Source of the DNA: Molossus alvarezi | Taxonomy: Eukaryota; Chordata; Mammalia; Chiroptera; Molossidae | Reading direction: 5' to 3' | Assembly (NCBI GenBank): GCA_037176705.1 | Contig: CM073889.1 | Location: forward strand, 101,015,890 to 101,079,889 | DNA: 64,000 bases | Shown here: positions 34,114 to 47,578 of the stretch, piece after piece | How positions within the stretch are numbered: the stretch's first letter is position 1 | How the letters are laid out: every line of letters starts with the position of its first letter | Notes under the pieces: generated by a model | Databases searched by the model: none | What the model saw: the letters and a program-made list of their open reading frames with translations, nothing else | What the model was told of the DNA's origin: nothing | Made by a program: the position numbers and the translations under genes

Positions 34114-35591
34114 TAGTTTTGGAGGAGTAATCACCAACATGTTAATGCTGATCAGATCTAACATGGTGACAACAGGCACACTATTTTAATCTCTGTACAG
34201 GTTTAATTTTGTATTACTTATTACAATGGGTAGATGCCATTTTTACAAGACTACCTTTGTTAAAGAAATGCTTTCATAAAGAAATCTAAAATGGGTAGCA
34301 AAATAGGCAAAACTGATCAATTTCATTTTTCCTGAACTGACACAGGCAGATACTTTTTATTTCTTGTTTATACCATAAACACTTCAGTGTGAACATTTGT
34401 TCATTTCTAACATTTTATGTTTATTGAACACACCACATAAAACTACCTCATGGATATTCTATCAATATATTATTTCTTACATATGTGGTCCTGAAAATTT
34501 CAAACTTTTTCTGTGACTCAATGGAATGATTTTACTATTAACTCTTAAGAAGTTGATTTGGGGTAGGGGTACATAATAGGCCCCCTGCCAAAACTCCAGA
34601 GGTTCCCAGAGTATACAGGACAGCTCAAACTGCACAACCTATCTGGTATAAACCTTCAGTGTAGGTACAAGTAAACTTGAGGCCTACCAAGAGAAATCAG
34701 CAGGAAGGATTTTTTTTATTAAAGTAGGAAGGATGACTAAGGGAGACAGAACAGTTTCTGTTAAGTACTGTGCTTCCTCCTTTTCATTAGGAAAATCTGG
34801 ATAGTTGGATAAAAATTATCAACTGATTACCACACATCACAAATTTAAATGTATTCAAAACAATGTTCATTATATCATTGAGAAACTTGAGACATTTAAT
34901 TAAAAAATCAAAATTATATAAGTACAACTAATAGCCAAGTATTATTTGCTTTGGGATTTATTTGTCATTTATCTTAACATTTAAAAAAATTTCCAGTCAC
35001 TTCCTTCCACTCAGAGTATGTTCCACAACTGTCTATCCCTATATCCACCACTGTGTGTTCCAAGATCGCAAGCAAAGAAAAACACAATTAGAAAGTTCAA
35101 TCTGCAACAAAAATAATCACAAAATGCTCTCCAAGGTAAAATATACATGTTACGTTTTTTTATCCTCTTCATAGCTGTGCATCTTCAATACTATGAGAAA
35201 TAAGAGTTGACTACCAATGGAGAAATTTCACAAAATTCTGATTCTCTTTTAGCACAACTTCATTCTCCTTATTTTTGTTCCTTCAAGTTTTTCCAAGAGG
35301 GCTGAGAACCTACTTATAATACCAGACAAAATAACATTTTATTGAGAAGCTATCCCCCCCAGCCCACCCACAAACATAGCCCTCCTTCCTTTCTCTGGTA
35401 AATATTATTGCTATGTTGTCTTTCCTTATAGGGAGAAAGGAGGCAGCCTGCCATTGCCTACATTGTAGTTTAAACTGGCCCATAATACTGGACCAGAATT
35501 CTTCCAAAAGTTCATTTCTTTTTGCTGATCCAAGCCTCTGATCTGTGACCCAAGAATCTTAGTGAAATTGCATTTTCCTGTTGGGGGAAAA

Positions 35592-35628
<37 letters not shown>

Positions 35629-35856
35629 TCTCTTCACCAGAAAAATAAGGAAAAGTTACAATATATTTCATTCTGTTCTAAAAACAAAATTAAGGATGGT
35701 CGTCAAAGTTTTTAAGTGTATTTCTCAGTTTCTCCAAATAAACTCTTAAAATAAAATTCATCTAATTAAAAACTAGAAAGTACTAAAATACAAATCTGGT
35801 GTTGATAATTCAATTTTTTTAAGTACTGACTCAAGATTATTTAACCTTAACAATAA
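34114..35856. other. No recognised feature except one microsatellite
   Basis: AT-rich intron with no DYM exon on the minus strand and no repeat I can name. Confidence 0.45.
35596..35625. repeat. (AC)n microsatellite
   Basis: About 15 AC units. Confidence 0.95.
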
Positions 35857-35870
35857 AAATGTGAGGAAGA

Positions 35871-36065
35871 GCCCGGCTAGTGTGGGTCAGTGGTTGAGCA
35901 TCAACTCATGCACCAAGAGGTCGCCAGTTCGATTCCTAGTTAGGGCACATGCCCAGTGGGGGGCATGCAGGAGGAGGCCAATCGATGTTCTCTCTCATCG
36001 ATGTTTCTATTTCTCTCTCCCCTTCCTCTCTCTCTAAAAATCAATAAAGAAAAAAATTTCTTTTT
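35871..36065 (+). mobile_element. V2 SINE
   Basis: A good V2 copy; TSD AAATGTGAGGAAGA (35857-35870) and AAATGCGAGGAAGA (36066-36079). The tail carries ATCAATAAAG. Confidence 0.93.
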
Positions 36066-36489
36066 AAATGCGAGGAAGATACAAAATATGACAAAGTGAA
36101 ACATCAATACAAATAATAATCATTGAGGGGGAAAAAAAACTCTCATTTTACAAAATATTGAACTCAAAACTAAACAACATTTTAGGACAACAAAATTACT
36201 GTTTTCTCATATTACCAAACATGCTACTTGCCAAACTATAATTGATTTTTATAGCTAACAACTATATTACAAAACATGAATTATACAATCAGAACTATAA
36301 AAAATAAATGATACTATACACTATCCTCCATAGTTATAAAAATCTCCTAAAAGGGTCATATTCATATATTTGAACCTAATATATTGTAACAAACCTGATA
36401 CCATGAAACAATTAAGGAAAAGCAGGTCAGCTATTAAATGGATGAAAATTCTGCTAGAGAAATTTCAATCAACACAGATAAAAGGTGAA

Positions 36490-36660
36490 ACAGTCAATAA
36501 ATACCTGGTGACTGCCTATTAGATTTAGGCCCTCTGCCAGGCACCAAAAATACAAAGAAGAAAAAAATCATACCCTTTTGAGGAAGTTAATATCAGAAGG
36601 AGCAGATGAACATTCAAACAACTACAGAGCGATTTCAATTGCCATAATGATCCAACAAAC
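36490..36660 (+). mobile_element. Ancient mammal-wide repeat, unassigned
   Basis: CTCTGCCAGGCACCAAAAAT followed by ACAAACTACAGAGCGATTT recalls the common 'tgccaggcactgtgctagg' class of old interspersed repeats (L2-like). I cannot fix the family. Confidence 0.4.
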
Positions 36661-36769
36661 CTACCTAACCCTTTGAAACACCCTCACTTTTCCTATATAA
36701 GCGTAGTAAAATAATAAGGGAAGACAGTTTCATCAATAAAGATATTAAACATGCATTCCAGGGCAGACA

Positions 36770-37240
36770 TTGTGACAGAGTCGGCTACCTGATCCCAATA
36801 TCATGATTCTCCCTTTGTTCCTTTTTATTAACAAACATCCTGGGCTTTAAGGCTGGGCAGGACTGCAATTCCCAATCTTTCTCACAGCAAAATATAGCCA
36901 TATGACTAAATTCTAGCCAGTGGGATGTGACTGGGAGTAGCACATGCAAATTTTCAGTTATATCCTTAAAAGGGAGATGTTTTCTCTTCATATCTCCACC
37001 TTTCCCAAGGGCTAGAACCCCAGGATAGTGGTAGGGAGAAAGATTTGACTTTGTTATGAGGACACCACCAAAAGGAATGACAAAACAAGAAAGGAGGAAC
37101 TCTGGTCCCTGGATGTCCTCAAGAAGCAAACCTGCCTGTATACCTGGACCAGCTTTAGGCTTTTATGTGAGAAAAATGTAAACCTTCTATCTTGTTTAAG
37201 CCACTGGTATCTGATCTCTATTAAAAGCCAAACCAATATC
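36770..37240 (+). mobile_element. Ancient LTR-like repeat, unassigned
   Basis: TATGACTAAATTCTAGCCAG, then GGGATGTGACTGGGAGTAG, ending GTGAGAAAAATGTAAACC and CTTGTTTAAGCCACTG, has the layout of an old mammalian LTR-type repeat. The family is uncertain. Confidence 0.45.
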
Positions 37241-37412
37241 CTAAATATTACAATTATGTATTATAAAGTTTCAGAATATTATTGCTTTGTTAGAGACTTG
37301 TTTAAAACACAGAAGTTTAAAAATTTCTTTGCCTATCATAATTAAGAACTTTTTAAGATAACTATAGATTAACATGCTTTTGTAAAATATAATACAGAGA
37401 TCTCATGTACCT

Positions 37413-37657
37413 ATCTTTTTTTTTTTTTATCCTCACCCGAGGACATTTTCCATTTTTTGTTCAGATAGAGTGGGAGGGAGAGAGAGAGAGAGAAAAACAT
37501 CGATATGAAAGGGACACATCAAGTGGTTGCCACCCACATGACCCAAACAGGGCTGGGGACAAACTGCAACTGAGGTATGTGCCCTTAGCGGGAACCGAAC
37601 CCAGGTCTCTCTGGACCACAGGCCAACCTCTAACTGCTAAGCCAAACAAGCCAGGGT
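37413..37657 (-). mobile_element. V1 SINE
   Basis: TSD GATCTCATGTACCT (37399-37412) and GATCCCATGTACCT (37658-37671). It is inserted in an older L1 3'-UTR-like piece. Confidence 0.93.
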
Positions 37658-37810
37658 GATCCCATGTACCTTTTATCCAGTTTTTTCTAATGGTAACATG
37701 CTACACAACTACGGTACAACATCACAACAAGAATATTGACATTGACAGTCAAAATATGGAATGATTCCTTCATCAGTTAAGATCATATGCATGGAAAAAA
37801 AACAACAACA
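37658..37810 (+). mobile_element. Old L1 3'-UTR-like fragment
   Basis: GTACCTTTTATCCAGTTTTT, then AATGGTAACATGCTACACAA, then ATTGACATTGACAGTCAA, resembles the 3' UTR of an old L1. 37811-38580 holds nothing I recognise. Confidence 0.5.
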
Positions 37811-38599
37811 TTTCTCCAATGATCACTTGACTTCTTTGAAGTTTATTCCTTTCAGGGGTCCCAACCAACCTATATTCCAGCTGCAGAGAAAAACTACTGT
37901 CTCCAAACATATATACTGACTCCCTGTGCTCTTATATACATTCATCATTTAGTAAGAACCTGCTACAAAACAGGGCAAAATGCAAGAAACTGAATTAGCC
38001 ACTGATGAACCCCCAAAAACAACGATGCTCTATCCATGTGATTTATAGTCTAAGAAGAAACGGACATGAAACAGAGGCAAGTAAGTAAATAAGCTGCAAT
38101 AAATTTGTGGGGACAGAAAAAGGATGTTACCTAAATGTCATGATTATCCTTGGAGGAAAAATAGTTTAGAAATATATCAATGAATAGAACTGACCACTGC
38201 TTTATGGACTTCTTTACAATTTTATAAGTCAACCAAAGATACTATTCTACTTTCTCCTTTTTTTAAAATTTTATTTCATTTCTCTTTTTTACTTTCTTTC
38301 CTGCTTGGAAAATCTTTCAAGAGCCAAATTACATCCGTTCGTTCTAATATTTGAAGCAAAAAATAACTATTCTTTCCTCTCTGCTCTCACAGCACTCTGG
38401 TTTGTCTGTCACTAATCAACCATCGTGTGACTTTGTACTTATATATCATATGCAAGAGTCTTCCTGTAAACTCCTTGATGGAAAAGAGTTACACCTCCAA
38501 CTTACAAACTTAATTTGTTCCTTTATTTACTTCACTTAAATAATACATATTTAATATTTGACATTTTACAGTGTATAAACATAAATTTTACATATGCTA

Positions 38600-38880
38600 A
38601 TTAAAGGAAAAGCATATTATTTTAAAAATTCTAACATAGGTGTCAAAATGGTCTTAATCCTATATTATAATACTTTAATGTTGATGAGGGTACAAGAAGA
38701 CACTAGTGGTAGGGTTGAAATGGGTATAATATTTATGAAGGACAATCTGGCAATATGTATCACAAGCATTAAAAATATACAGGTTACTTGGTCCAGCAAG
38801 TCAAATTCTATAATTTATTCTGTTTATCTTAAGACTAAGAAAAAATGTATACACTTAAATACAAAATAAGAAAGAATTCG
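38600..38880 (+). mobile_element. Old L1 ORF2 fragment
   Basis: ACAATCTGGCAATATGTATC followed by ATTAAAAATATACAGGTTAC and TCCAGCAAGTCAAATTCT corresponds to the conserved ORF2 C-terminal DNA in L1s. Confidence 0.6.
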
Positions 38881-39679
38881 TTAATTGTGACATATTCATC
38901 AACACAATTAAAACAAATCCCATAGTTAAAAATCCAGGCGGATCACCCAAAATGTCAAAATTTTCCCAGAATGTCACGTAGTTTTTAGTATCCAAACTTC
39001 CTAGAATATATCATTCAGTTTAATGCTTTTCAACTAATGTTTGTAAAATCTTTTATATAGCCAAAACTCAAAACATTTTAAATAAAATAGTGGGGGGATC
39101 AAATGTCATTAGGAATAAAATTCGTATGACAGAATTGTTGACATTTTGAAGAGTGAACTGAGTGTAAAAAAGTAGATATATGTCTCAGATGTTGTTGGTA
39201 CTAAGAGATGCCATCAGTGTCATGCCCACTGTGAGCCAATCTCTACCACTGGGCACATACACTAAATGTGTTTCCATAAGACCTTTCACAGTGAGCCCTT
39301 GAATGTGTTAAGTGTCATACACTAGAGGCAGAATATGAAAAGGTGTTGAAGAAAACTCTGGCAAAGGTAGCAAAACAAGTAAGAAAAAAAAGACTAGAAT
39401 GGAAGAGAATATGTTACTATTTATAAAACTGTTCATTAAAAGTAATTATTTGATCAAGAAACCATGTTTTAAGTATTTTATAGAGAACACACTAGTTCAT
39501 TACTTGAAGGTCTTTAGTGTGCTTTAGAAAACTGGCTGAATATTTTGGGTCATGGTATAGAATTCTTAAAACTTAAGACAATGGTAAATAAGTTCCAAAT
39601 TAGCATTTTTAGCAGAATGTCTAATTTTCATGAATGGATTATTGATGTTAAGTGGTAAATGTCAGATGGTCAGTTGTTA

Positions 39680-39850
39680 GGGTTTGACTACAAAAGGACA
39701 CAAGGGAACTTTTTTGGGTGATGGAAATATTCAGTATCTTGATTATGGTGGTTATAATAAGACTGTATTACTTGTTGAAACTAATAGAACTGTATACTAC
39801 AAAAGGTAATTTTACTGTATATAAATTATATCTCAATAATCTTGACTCTA
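39680..39850 (+). mobile_element. Old L1 3'-end fragment
   Basis: GTATCTTGATTATGGTGGTT, then AACTGTATACTACAAAAGG, then AATTATATCTCAATAAT, is a typical old L1 3' UTR end. 38881-39680 holds nothing I recognise. Confidence 0.65.
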
Positions 39851-39934
39851 CCCTTTCCCTCTCCAAAATAATGTTAGTATGGGTGTGAAGCAAGAGAACT
39901 CTCAAATCATCTGATGAAGATGATGCTAGATATA

Positions 39935-40552
39935 GTGAGAGTGTAAATTGGGGCAAATGCTTTGGGAAATGGTTCAATTATAACTACAATCAATGAATGA
40001 TGCACATCTAGGATCCAGCAAATCCACTAATTATTACCCCCAACAAAATGCTTACCTGTGTGCAAAGACATGCACAAGAATATACACAAGCTATTATTTT
40101 AATAGCCCAAAGTTGGAAACAAATCAAATATACATTACAGTATAAAGGATAAATAAAATGTGTTAGTCTTAGAATGTAATTATATATGATAATAAAATTG
40201 AATAAACTATACTTCATACAAAAACATGAATGAATAAGCAAAAGAAAGATGACACAAAAGAATGCATAGCATATAATTCCATTTATATAAAGTTCAAAGC
40301 TAACCTATAGTGCTGGAAATTGGTATAGTGGCTCCTCTGCAGCTGGGAGGGAAAAGTGATTAGGAGAGTGTGTGTGAAGGGTTTCTGGGGTGCTGGAATT
40401 ACTTGATCTCACTGGTAATTACATGTATGTTCATTCACTTGATGATGATAAACTGAGCTTTACCCTGTCTGTGTACTCTTTTGTATGTTACACTTCAATA
40501 AAAATGTTTAACATCAAGAAAAAGGAAAAACAGTATGCATTCCTTTTTGAAA
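39935..40552 (+). mobile_element. 5'-truncated old L1 with TSD
   Basis: The L1 ORF2 end starts abruptly at GTGAGAGTGTAAATTGG and runs through ATAGCCCAAAGTTGGAAAC to a 3' end near CACTTCAATAAAAATG. The flank runs from GATGAAGATGATGCTAG (39913) and recurs at 40553-40580, expanded by two GAT units. About 20 non-A bases precede the right flank. Confidence 0.72.
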
Positions 40553-40580
40553 GATGAAGATGATGATGATGCTAGATATA

Positions 40581-41712
40581 TACCATAATACTCAAAGTAG
40601 TTATCTTTGATTACTAGAATTAAAGGTGATTTGTTTTGCTCATTAGAATATTTTGATTTCTAAAATGATGATGTAGTAAAAGAAACCATAAAATTTTTTT
40701 TAAAGTTCACAGGATATCCTGAGAACATATTTGTTAATATATTTAAATGTTGGCTTAACGAGGGAAAATCAAATGTGATGTTATATCTTTATTAAAGGGC
40801 AGAGTCCTCAAGTACCTCTTTTTCTATATAATCAACTGATGTGTTAAGAAAATGTAAGGTCTAATTATTATTTGTGTCATTTTAAAATGAATGTAAAACA
40901 GCAACATACACAATATTGAATAGCCAGTCACACTAGAAAAGGGTGGGAAAGGTCACTAATAGATTCACTTTTTACATGTGTTTACATTTAAAGCACTCTT
41001 AAAATATCTGATGACTGCTAGTTCTTAAAACAGTTTTGAGTCAAATTCAATTTTCCTAACACAAAACAACATATTACTATTCCCATCCTGTGTCCCAAAA
41101 GGAATGTTTTAACCATCTCAAAAAAGAGGGGAAAAATACACCATAAAGGAACGAGGAAAATGTGTTTAAAATTCATAGTATAGTATAAGAAATTTTATCC
41201 ACCTCTGTAGTTTGAAATCTGTCAGAATCCCTGATTTATAAACTGGCATAATATAAGCCATATGGAACTTTGTAAAACTTTTATTCCTTTAAGAATAGAA
41301 AATAGAACAACTGTTAAAGAAAAATTGAAAAAAATTCACTGAAATAATTCACTATTTTTTAAGACGATACCTGTTTTCAAAAAAGAAAAAAAACAATAAA
41401 AAGTTAACAGAATTTACCTGTCTCAGTAAAACTCTAGATTCCCACATCCTTAAATAAACATTGATGAGAACCAAAGACGAATCAGGTACTACATTAAAGT
41501 ATAAAAGCATAAAGGGAAAACAAAATGAATAAGGAACCTAGAATCCTCAGAGATAATCCTATCTCATACCCACATGCAAAAACATTAGGCAAATTAACTG
41601 TGATCCATAAAACAAGAAAGGGGCACAATGAGCTCAGAGGACAGACAAACCTTCCTTTGAACAAGCCATATCTGGTTCCAGACCACTTCATTCCATCTGT
41701 CCCGAAGTCAGC
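40581..41712. other. No recognised feature
   Basis: AT-rich intron; no gene or named repeat seen. Confidence 0.45.
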
Positions 41713-41720
41713 CTCTAAAG

Positions 41721-41994
41721 CAGTATTTCCCAAAATCAAGCACAGACCATTGATGATGTGAGGGATGATTATATATTGTACTTTTTAAAAACCTTCAATA
41801 AATATGTGTACAGAAATATATATAACTAACACTTGGATCTCATAATTTTCAAGGATTTACCACTTAGTATAAGGATAGAGTAACTGTGCCTAAAAATTTG
41901 GAAAACATAAATAAGTATATTGGAATTCCAGCTATCCTCATATAAGACAAAATCATGGTGGTTGCATGGATGTGGCTAAGTTGGAGAAATACTG
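41721..41994 (+). mobile_element. Small hAT-like DNA transposon, 274 bp
   Basis: The ends are CAGTATTTCCCAAA and, on the other strand, CAGTATTTCTCCAA, giving inverted repeats of about 14 bases. The flanking octamers are CTCTAAAG (41713-41720) and CCCTATAG (41995-42002), 6 of 8 matching, as expected for an old hAT insertion. It is noncoding and I cannot name the family. Confidence 0.6.
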
Positions 41995-42002
41995 CCCTAT
42001 AG

Positions 42003-43712
42003 GAAAATAAGTCCTATATCATAGCTCTACGTATCTGGCAGTGCATGTACCTCCACAAGAGTCCCCCTCCTCAAACAAAATAAGCCCTGTACCCACAACA
42101 TTCCCCCATGATACACGGTCTCTAACCCCTTAGCACCCTGACCACCCCTCTCTGCTGGTGATGAGTTAACTCCAACAAAACATAAAATTTAGGTATGTGT
42201 GTTGATGATGGAAAAGAAACCTAAGTACCTTTTAATAAACTTTAACCAGATACAACCAGTTATTCCTTCTTTAGCTGAGGAAATCCATATGTAATATGCC
42301 ACCCCCTGTGAAAACTGCAGGGCCTTATTATGTCTAGGATTTTCTTTGTTACTGCAAACACCCACTTAAAAACAAAGAATAAGCTTATGAACTTTAACAA
42401 TACTAGTGACCCAAAACAATCAATATAGAATCCACAAATAAAAATTTCTACATAGAAAAATCTTAGACTAATTGCCTACATTAGCATTCAAGTTCCACTT
42501 GTGAAGAAGTAAATATAAATCAAATAACTGCTGATGTAATAAAGTATGTAGTATAGATTTATTACTACCTTCAGTAACAGTCATTTTTTCCATATACATC
42601 TCCAACTGTTACTTTTCTGGGAATTAAAAACTGGCTCCATGCTAGATGGCCACAGATAAAAGAATCTGTGAGTAACTACTACGCCCTGGTTGAAAGTGAC
42701 ACTCAAGGAAAGATAGAAAGAGTTTCTTCCCCAAACTCTGACCATTTCAGTGTTACTGATAATACCAAGAAGAAAGCCTTAGTGATGGGAATGCTGTCCC
42801 AGACCTTAAAGTCAGCAATAACAATGCCATCGATTGTCAAAGCAGAAGATGATGGGACCTAGGAAAACTAGAATCCTAGTGTATATGGGGGGTACTAGGA
42901 AACTAGAATCTTTGAAATGAAAGCACACACATAAATATTGGAAAAAGAAGATTCCAAATTAATGAATCCAGAAGGTTCACAAGACATAAATGATTAGCAA
43001 ACAAAAATTACAGATAGACAGTAAGTGTGGTACATGCAAATAAAAGTGAGCATTATAGACTAGAATGGTCTAAAAGTATTCATGAAATTGAAAAAATATT
43101 CCCAAAGCATTTGATTCAATTAGCAGTTAATGAACACACTAACAATAGCTTCCAACATGGGTTATTCAGACTGGCACTGGTGCCAGCACTCAGCCCACCT
43201 ATCAAGTCAGGTGTCATGCCAGTAACCCAGGTATCCTGAGATAACTGGGGTCATGCCCCCAACAGGAGTGGCAAAAGCATTCTTTTTCAACATAATGAGA
43301 TATGTCGTGGTCTAGTGTGCTTAATTATATTATCTAGGTTTAACTAAACTGACTCTCATAAAATTTATTTTAAAAATAATGGAACCATAAAATTTTTTAA
43401 ATTTTCTGGCAAAAAAATCACAGACAGAGAAATTATATGTTAAAAATTCAAGTACAAGCAAACAACGCAAAAAACATCAAAGCTGACCTTTCTTCTACTT
43501 GTGTGGGCTCTTTGTTAGCCATTCTGTAAGCTAAAAACAAGGCAATAGTAATCCGATCTCTGAAGAAAACTGCCTTCCATCCATTACCAAGACTCTGAAA
43601 TACAGATTTATACCCTCTGTTATTAACAATAAACATGGCTCTGAATATATACTGTTCCTTGAGACATTAAATGATGACACTATGAAGCCATAGCAATTAG
43701 CAAGACATCTAA
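42003..43712. other. No recognised feature
   Basis: Unassigned intron. An open frame of 64 codons at 42668-42862 resembles nothing I know. Confidence 0.45.
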
Positions 43713-43724
43713 AAACCCATCCAG

Positions 43725-43948
43725 CCTGGCCGGTGTGGCTCGGTGGTTGAGCATCGACCCATGCACCAAGAGGTCGCCAGTTGGATTCTCAGTCAGGGCC
43801 CAGGCCCAGGTTGTGGACCCCATCCCTAGTTGGGGGCATGCAGGAGGTGGCCAATCGATGTTCCCTCTCATCGATGTTTCTATCTCTCTCTCCCTCTCAC
43901 TTCTTCTCTCTCTAAAAACCAATAAAGAAAAAAAATTAAAAAAAAAAC
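43725..43948 (+). mobile_element. V2 SINE
   Basis: TSD AAACCCATCCAG (43713-43724) and AAACCTCATCCAG (43949-43961). Confidence 0.92.
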
Positions 43949-44309
43949 AAACCTCATCCAGGTAATTATTAATAATTTTTGTCTTGTCAAAAAGATTTTC
44001 TGTATTGTTAATAAACACAATTTTAAATACTTTAAAGTTTTTATTTATCTTATCCTTTAGAAAATGTCAATTTGTGGAGGTCTCATAATGTACATATGTT
44101 AGTATAACAATGTATTATATAATTTACAAATCAATTAATTCAAATCAACGGTCTGCTTTAAAAGTGTTTATCGATGGGATGTACAATCAATAAAGTTTAA
44201 AGACCACTCTACTCAAGAGACTTTGGGGGGGAGGGGTGACAGAAGAAAAGAAATGGGGGAAGAAAAAGAGAAGCTTCTGCCATTTAATTATGATTTACAC
44301 AATTACTAC

Positions 44310-44480
44310 ACTTAAATCTCATCAAGCATTATCATCATTTACTCAATCTTATAGATAAAAGAATTAAACTCAAAGAGGCTAAGTTCTTATGTAATAGAGC
44401 TAAGTAGATCTGTACCCAAGTTGTTCTAAGTGTAAAGCAGACACTCTTACCCACTACCCTCACTGCCCCTCTGGCTCCAA
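44310..44480 (-). mobile_element. MIR relic
   Basis: Antisense MIR elements: ACTCAATCTTATAGATAAAA, then CTCAAAGAGGCTAAGTTC, then CACTCTTACCCACTACC. Confidence 0.7.
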
Positions 44481-45880
44481 AACAATAAAGGGGGGCCCTG
44501 GACTGAATTACAAGTTTAAAACTTACCACAGATCAGATCTTCAGCACATGGGATATAACAGGCCTAAATTCAATCTATTTTCCTACAAGGAATAGTATCT
44601 GGTGGTATATAATGAGTCTCACCCCCAATTATCTTGCCACACTCTATCCCACTCTTCACCCTCATCCACAGAATCCTATATTGTTGTTTTTGTTTTTGCT
44701 TGGATTGTTCTGTTCGCTCTTCTACTTTCTGTTCATCTTGGTACTGTATCTGCATTTCCTGATTTCCCCCTAAGAAACCACCTCTCCTAGGCATTCTGCC
44801 TCTTTCTCCTGGTGAAAAAAATATTATATTGTCTCTGGCAGGCATGCTCAGATTCTTCAATAAATTGTTACTATATTTAACGTGCCCATAGTCTAATCTT
44901 AAGAGAGGAGACAGGAAGGAATGTTGTTTTAAATCAATGTCCTATGAGTTTTACAGAGTCCTGTGGGGAAAAGAAGGCTCGCTCTGCTAGGGCATTCCAG
45001 GAGAGCTTCCCAAAGAAGGCTGCCTGTGACCCTGGGTGTAAAGGGAGTGACAGATCTGCAGGCAGAAGAGAAAAACATTTCAGGGCATGGAATGGCAGCA
45101 AAGCTAGTCAAGCATCAGGGCAGGCTGTGAGGGGCCAGCATGAGAGAATGCTCCTCTCAAGGTATGCTCCTCTGCCCAGTCTGAAGGGCTACAAACAGGC
45201 CAACAATTCAAGTCCTTTCTCATGTTCTTAAAAACGATGACACACAATTCACTTTCAGTGTTATGATCTATTAACTTACTAAGTCAGTTATGGGATATTG
45301 TATTTGGTTTTCATAAACTTGGAAAAAACAATTACTAGAGTTGATAGGAGATCGTAACTAATTTGCCATCAAAAAGCCTGGCTGCTACGCAATGCTTGTT
45401 TGTGCTGCAAAGTTCTTTGTGCTGCAAAGTGCCCACAGACACATGCCCCACAGATGTTTGAAATTCCTGCAGTTTGGGAGGATGCTCTGTTATTGAGGCA
45501 CTACCCATTTTGTTGTGAATTGGCCATGGTCTTCAACTGATGTATTTCAAGTTTTTTAAGTTACACATTTTTGTTAAGTTAGCTTAAAAATGATCACTTA
45601 AAATGGTTGTGTGTTCTCTGGTTAATCCTCCAGAATACAATGATGCATAACTAGTAAGACCACACTACCAATAAGATACCCATCCCCTGCCAGGACACAA
45701 CTAACCAGCAGGATATAAGGGGGGGGGGGGTGCTCACAGAGTTCTGACTCCTTCAGATAAGACACTTCCTTATAGGGCCATGAGGCCAAAAGCCTTACCA
45801 AGACAAACTGTCAAAGACTATATTAGAACTGATTACCTACCTTCCCCTAAAAGACGATCAGGACTAATCTTATTATGCCT
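44480..45880. other. No clear feature
   Basis: 45000-45130 (AGGGCATTCCAGGAGAGC and CTGTGACCCTGGGTGTAAAG) is probably part of an old mammal-wide repeat. The remainder is unassigned. A G12-like run lies at 45719-45730. Confidence 0.35.
45399..45432. repeat. 17-bp tandem duplication
   Basis: TTTGTGCTGCAAAGTTC is followed at once by TTTGTGCTGCAAAGTGC. Confidence 0.9.
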
Positions 45881-46149
45881 TATATAATCCCTGTTTATGT
45901 GGATCAGCAAAGAGACCCAGAGCTCCATCATACCTGGGCTCAATGCCATATGGTTTCCTATGTCCCCTACATTGCCATGGTCTCCCACAGCTCTCCCCAT
46001 CATGACCCTGCTGGAATTTACATGGTTCATTAGAAAAAAATTATCTGTATTTTCAAGTTCAGCCTCTTTGAATGCCCCTAATCTAAAAGAAACCTGGGTG
46101 GTCCCCTGAGGACAGTTCTTTCTCAGGAGCCTTTTCAACCGGTGACTTG

Positions 46150-47500
46150 CTTGTTCTCTCTCCACATCCTATGTACCACAGAGATGAGTCTTCATCACAG
46201 CTTCCAAACCATTTCTCCTCTGACATCCCCACTACCTTGAAATATCCCATCAGACGGCACTACCTGTCAACCTTTCTTGTTACAGTCATCTATAGACATC
46301 ACTGCCCCTCCTGCTCATTTTCTAATAGTTTGAGCACCTGGTCCACTGTCTTCCCCTCCCTCCATACTACTCCTGCCCTTACTTTTAATATTTCAACATA
46401 CTTAGTCAAGCCACCCAATAATATGACCTCTAAGACTTGATCTATTTTTCACTTCCTCTAGCCTCCCCCGCCATACACTGCCTACACACCCGCTTTACTA
46501 AAACTTGTACTGCCACTAAAATTTTGAATTCATAGACTACCATACTCTCTGACTACCACCTCCCAGCTTTCCAGATCATTTCCTCTAGTATCGGACTCAA
46601 ACAATTTTTTACCTGATCAGTTCTCTCTACCACCTTTTTAGTGTCCATTACCATTACTGCTTCCTTGTTTTCCTCCTCACCCAGCTAGGACTCCATGGAT
46701 GAATACCAGGATCACTCCCTTGTATACGCCTTTCCAACTCCCTCTCCCTCGTTCCTCTGTTCTCCCATCACATTTGCCTAACAAAACCCCAACTTTCATC
46801 ATATCCCACTCTCCTCCTACTCCATGACCCAGAGCAGTTATATATAGCTGAAGAATAACATGCAGCAATTAAATTGCTCTTTAAGGTCATCACCACAGAT
46901 TTCAGTGCGCCCTCAGCTTTACACATTAATCCTACATTTATCTAGTCCCAGGGGAACTAACTCCCCTACAGCTCTCTTTTAAAACTTCCAACACCAATCC
47001 CCAATCTTCATGCTCAGTTGACTCTCACAGAATCAATCAGAAAACTACCTTGTCTTTCCATCTTACAAATCTACAAACCCATCTGCATCAACATGTCATA
47101 CTCTGCCTTCACTCTTATTATAAAGGAGTAAAATATCCCATCTCCTATCTTTGGGAATATCAATCTGTCTCTCCTAGAATGTAGGTGCTATGAAATGCAG
47201 GCGTTTAATATCTGTAGAATCATTCTTATCATAGTATACAAATATGTTGTGCTATTTCTCAGCCAAAAACAAAATAATAAAACCTCCCTAGAATCCATGT
47301 CCCCTTCCAGTTGCTGCATTATTTTTCTGCCTGTACTCTGACTCCCATTCTTCCCTCAACCCACCCTACCTAGCTTTTCCACCTAAAAACTACTCTACCT
47401 AAATAAATCTTGACAAAGTAACCAATAACTTCCATCTTAACAAATTCAACAGTAAATTCTAAAGCCTCACCTTATTTAGCCTCTCATTTAAATCTGCATG
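46150..47500 (+). mobile_element. L2-like LINE remnant, pyrimidine-rich
   Basis: A long C/T-rich stretch. The clearest part, about 47400-47500 (GACAAAGTAACCAATAACTT, then ATTCAACAGTAAATTCTAAA, then CACCTTATTTAGCCTCTC), parallels the L2 reverse-transcriptase region as I recall it. The 5' limit is a guess. Confidence 0.5.
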
Positions 47501-47578
47501 AAGTTGTATATTTAAGATTTTTTCACTTTATTGCACCTGTTATAACTTAACATTAGAAAACTTCAAAAAAAGATTTCA

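Noticed and set aside
42668..42862. Open frame of 64 codons as a small gene
   Set aside because: No recognised homology, no splice or promoter support, and short length in AT-rich intron.
44944..45231. Open frame of 95 codons as a gene
   Set aside because: The sequence looks like an old mammal-wide repeat; no conserved protein pattern is visible.
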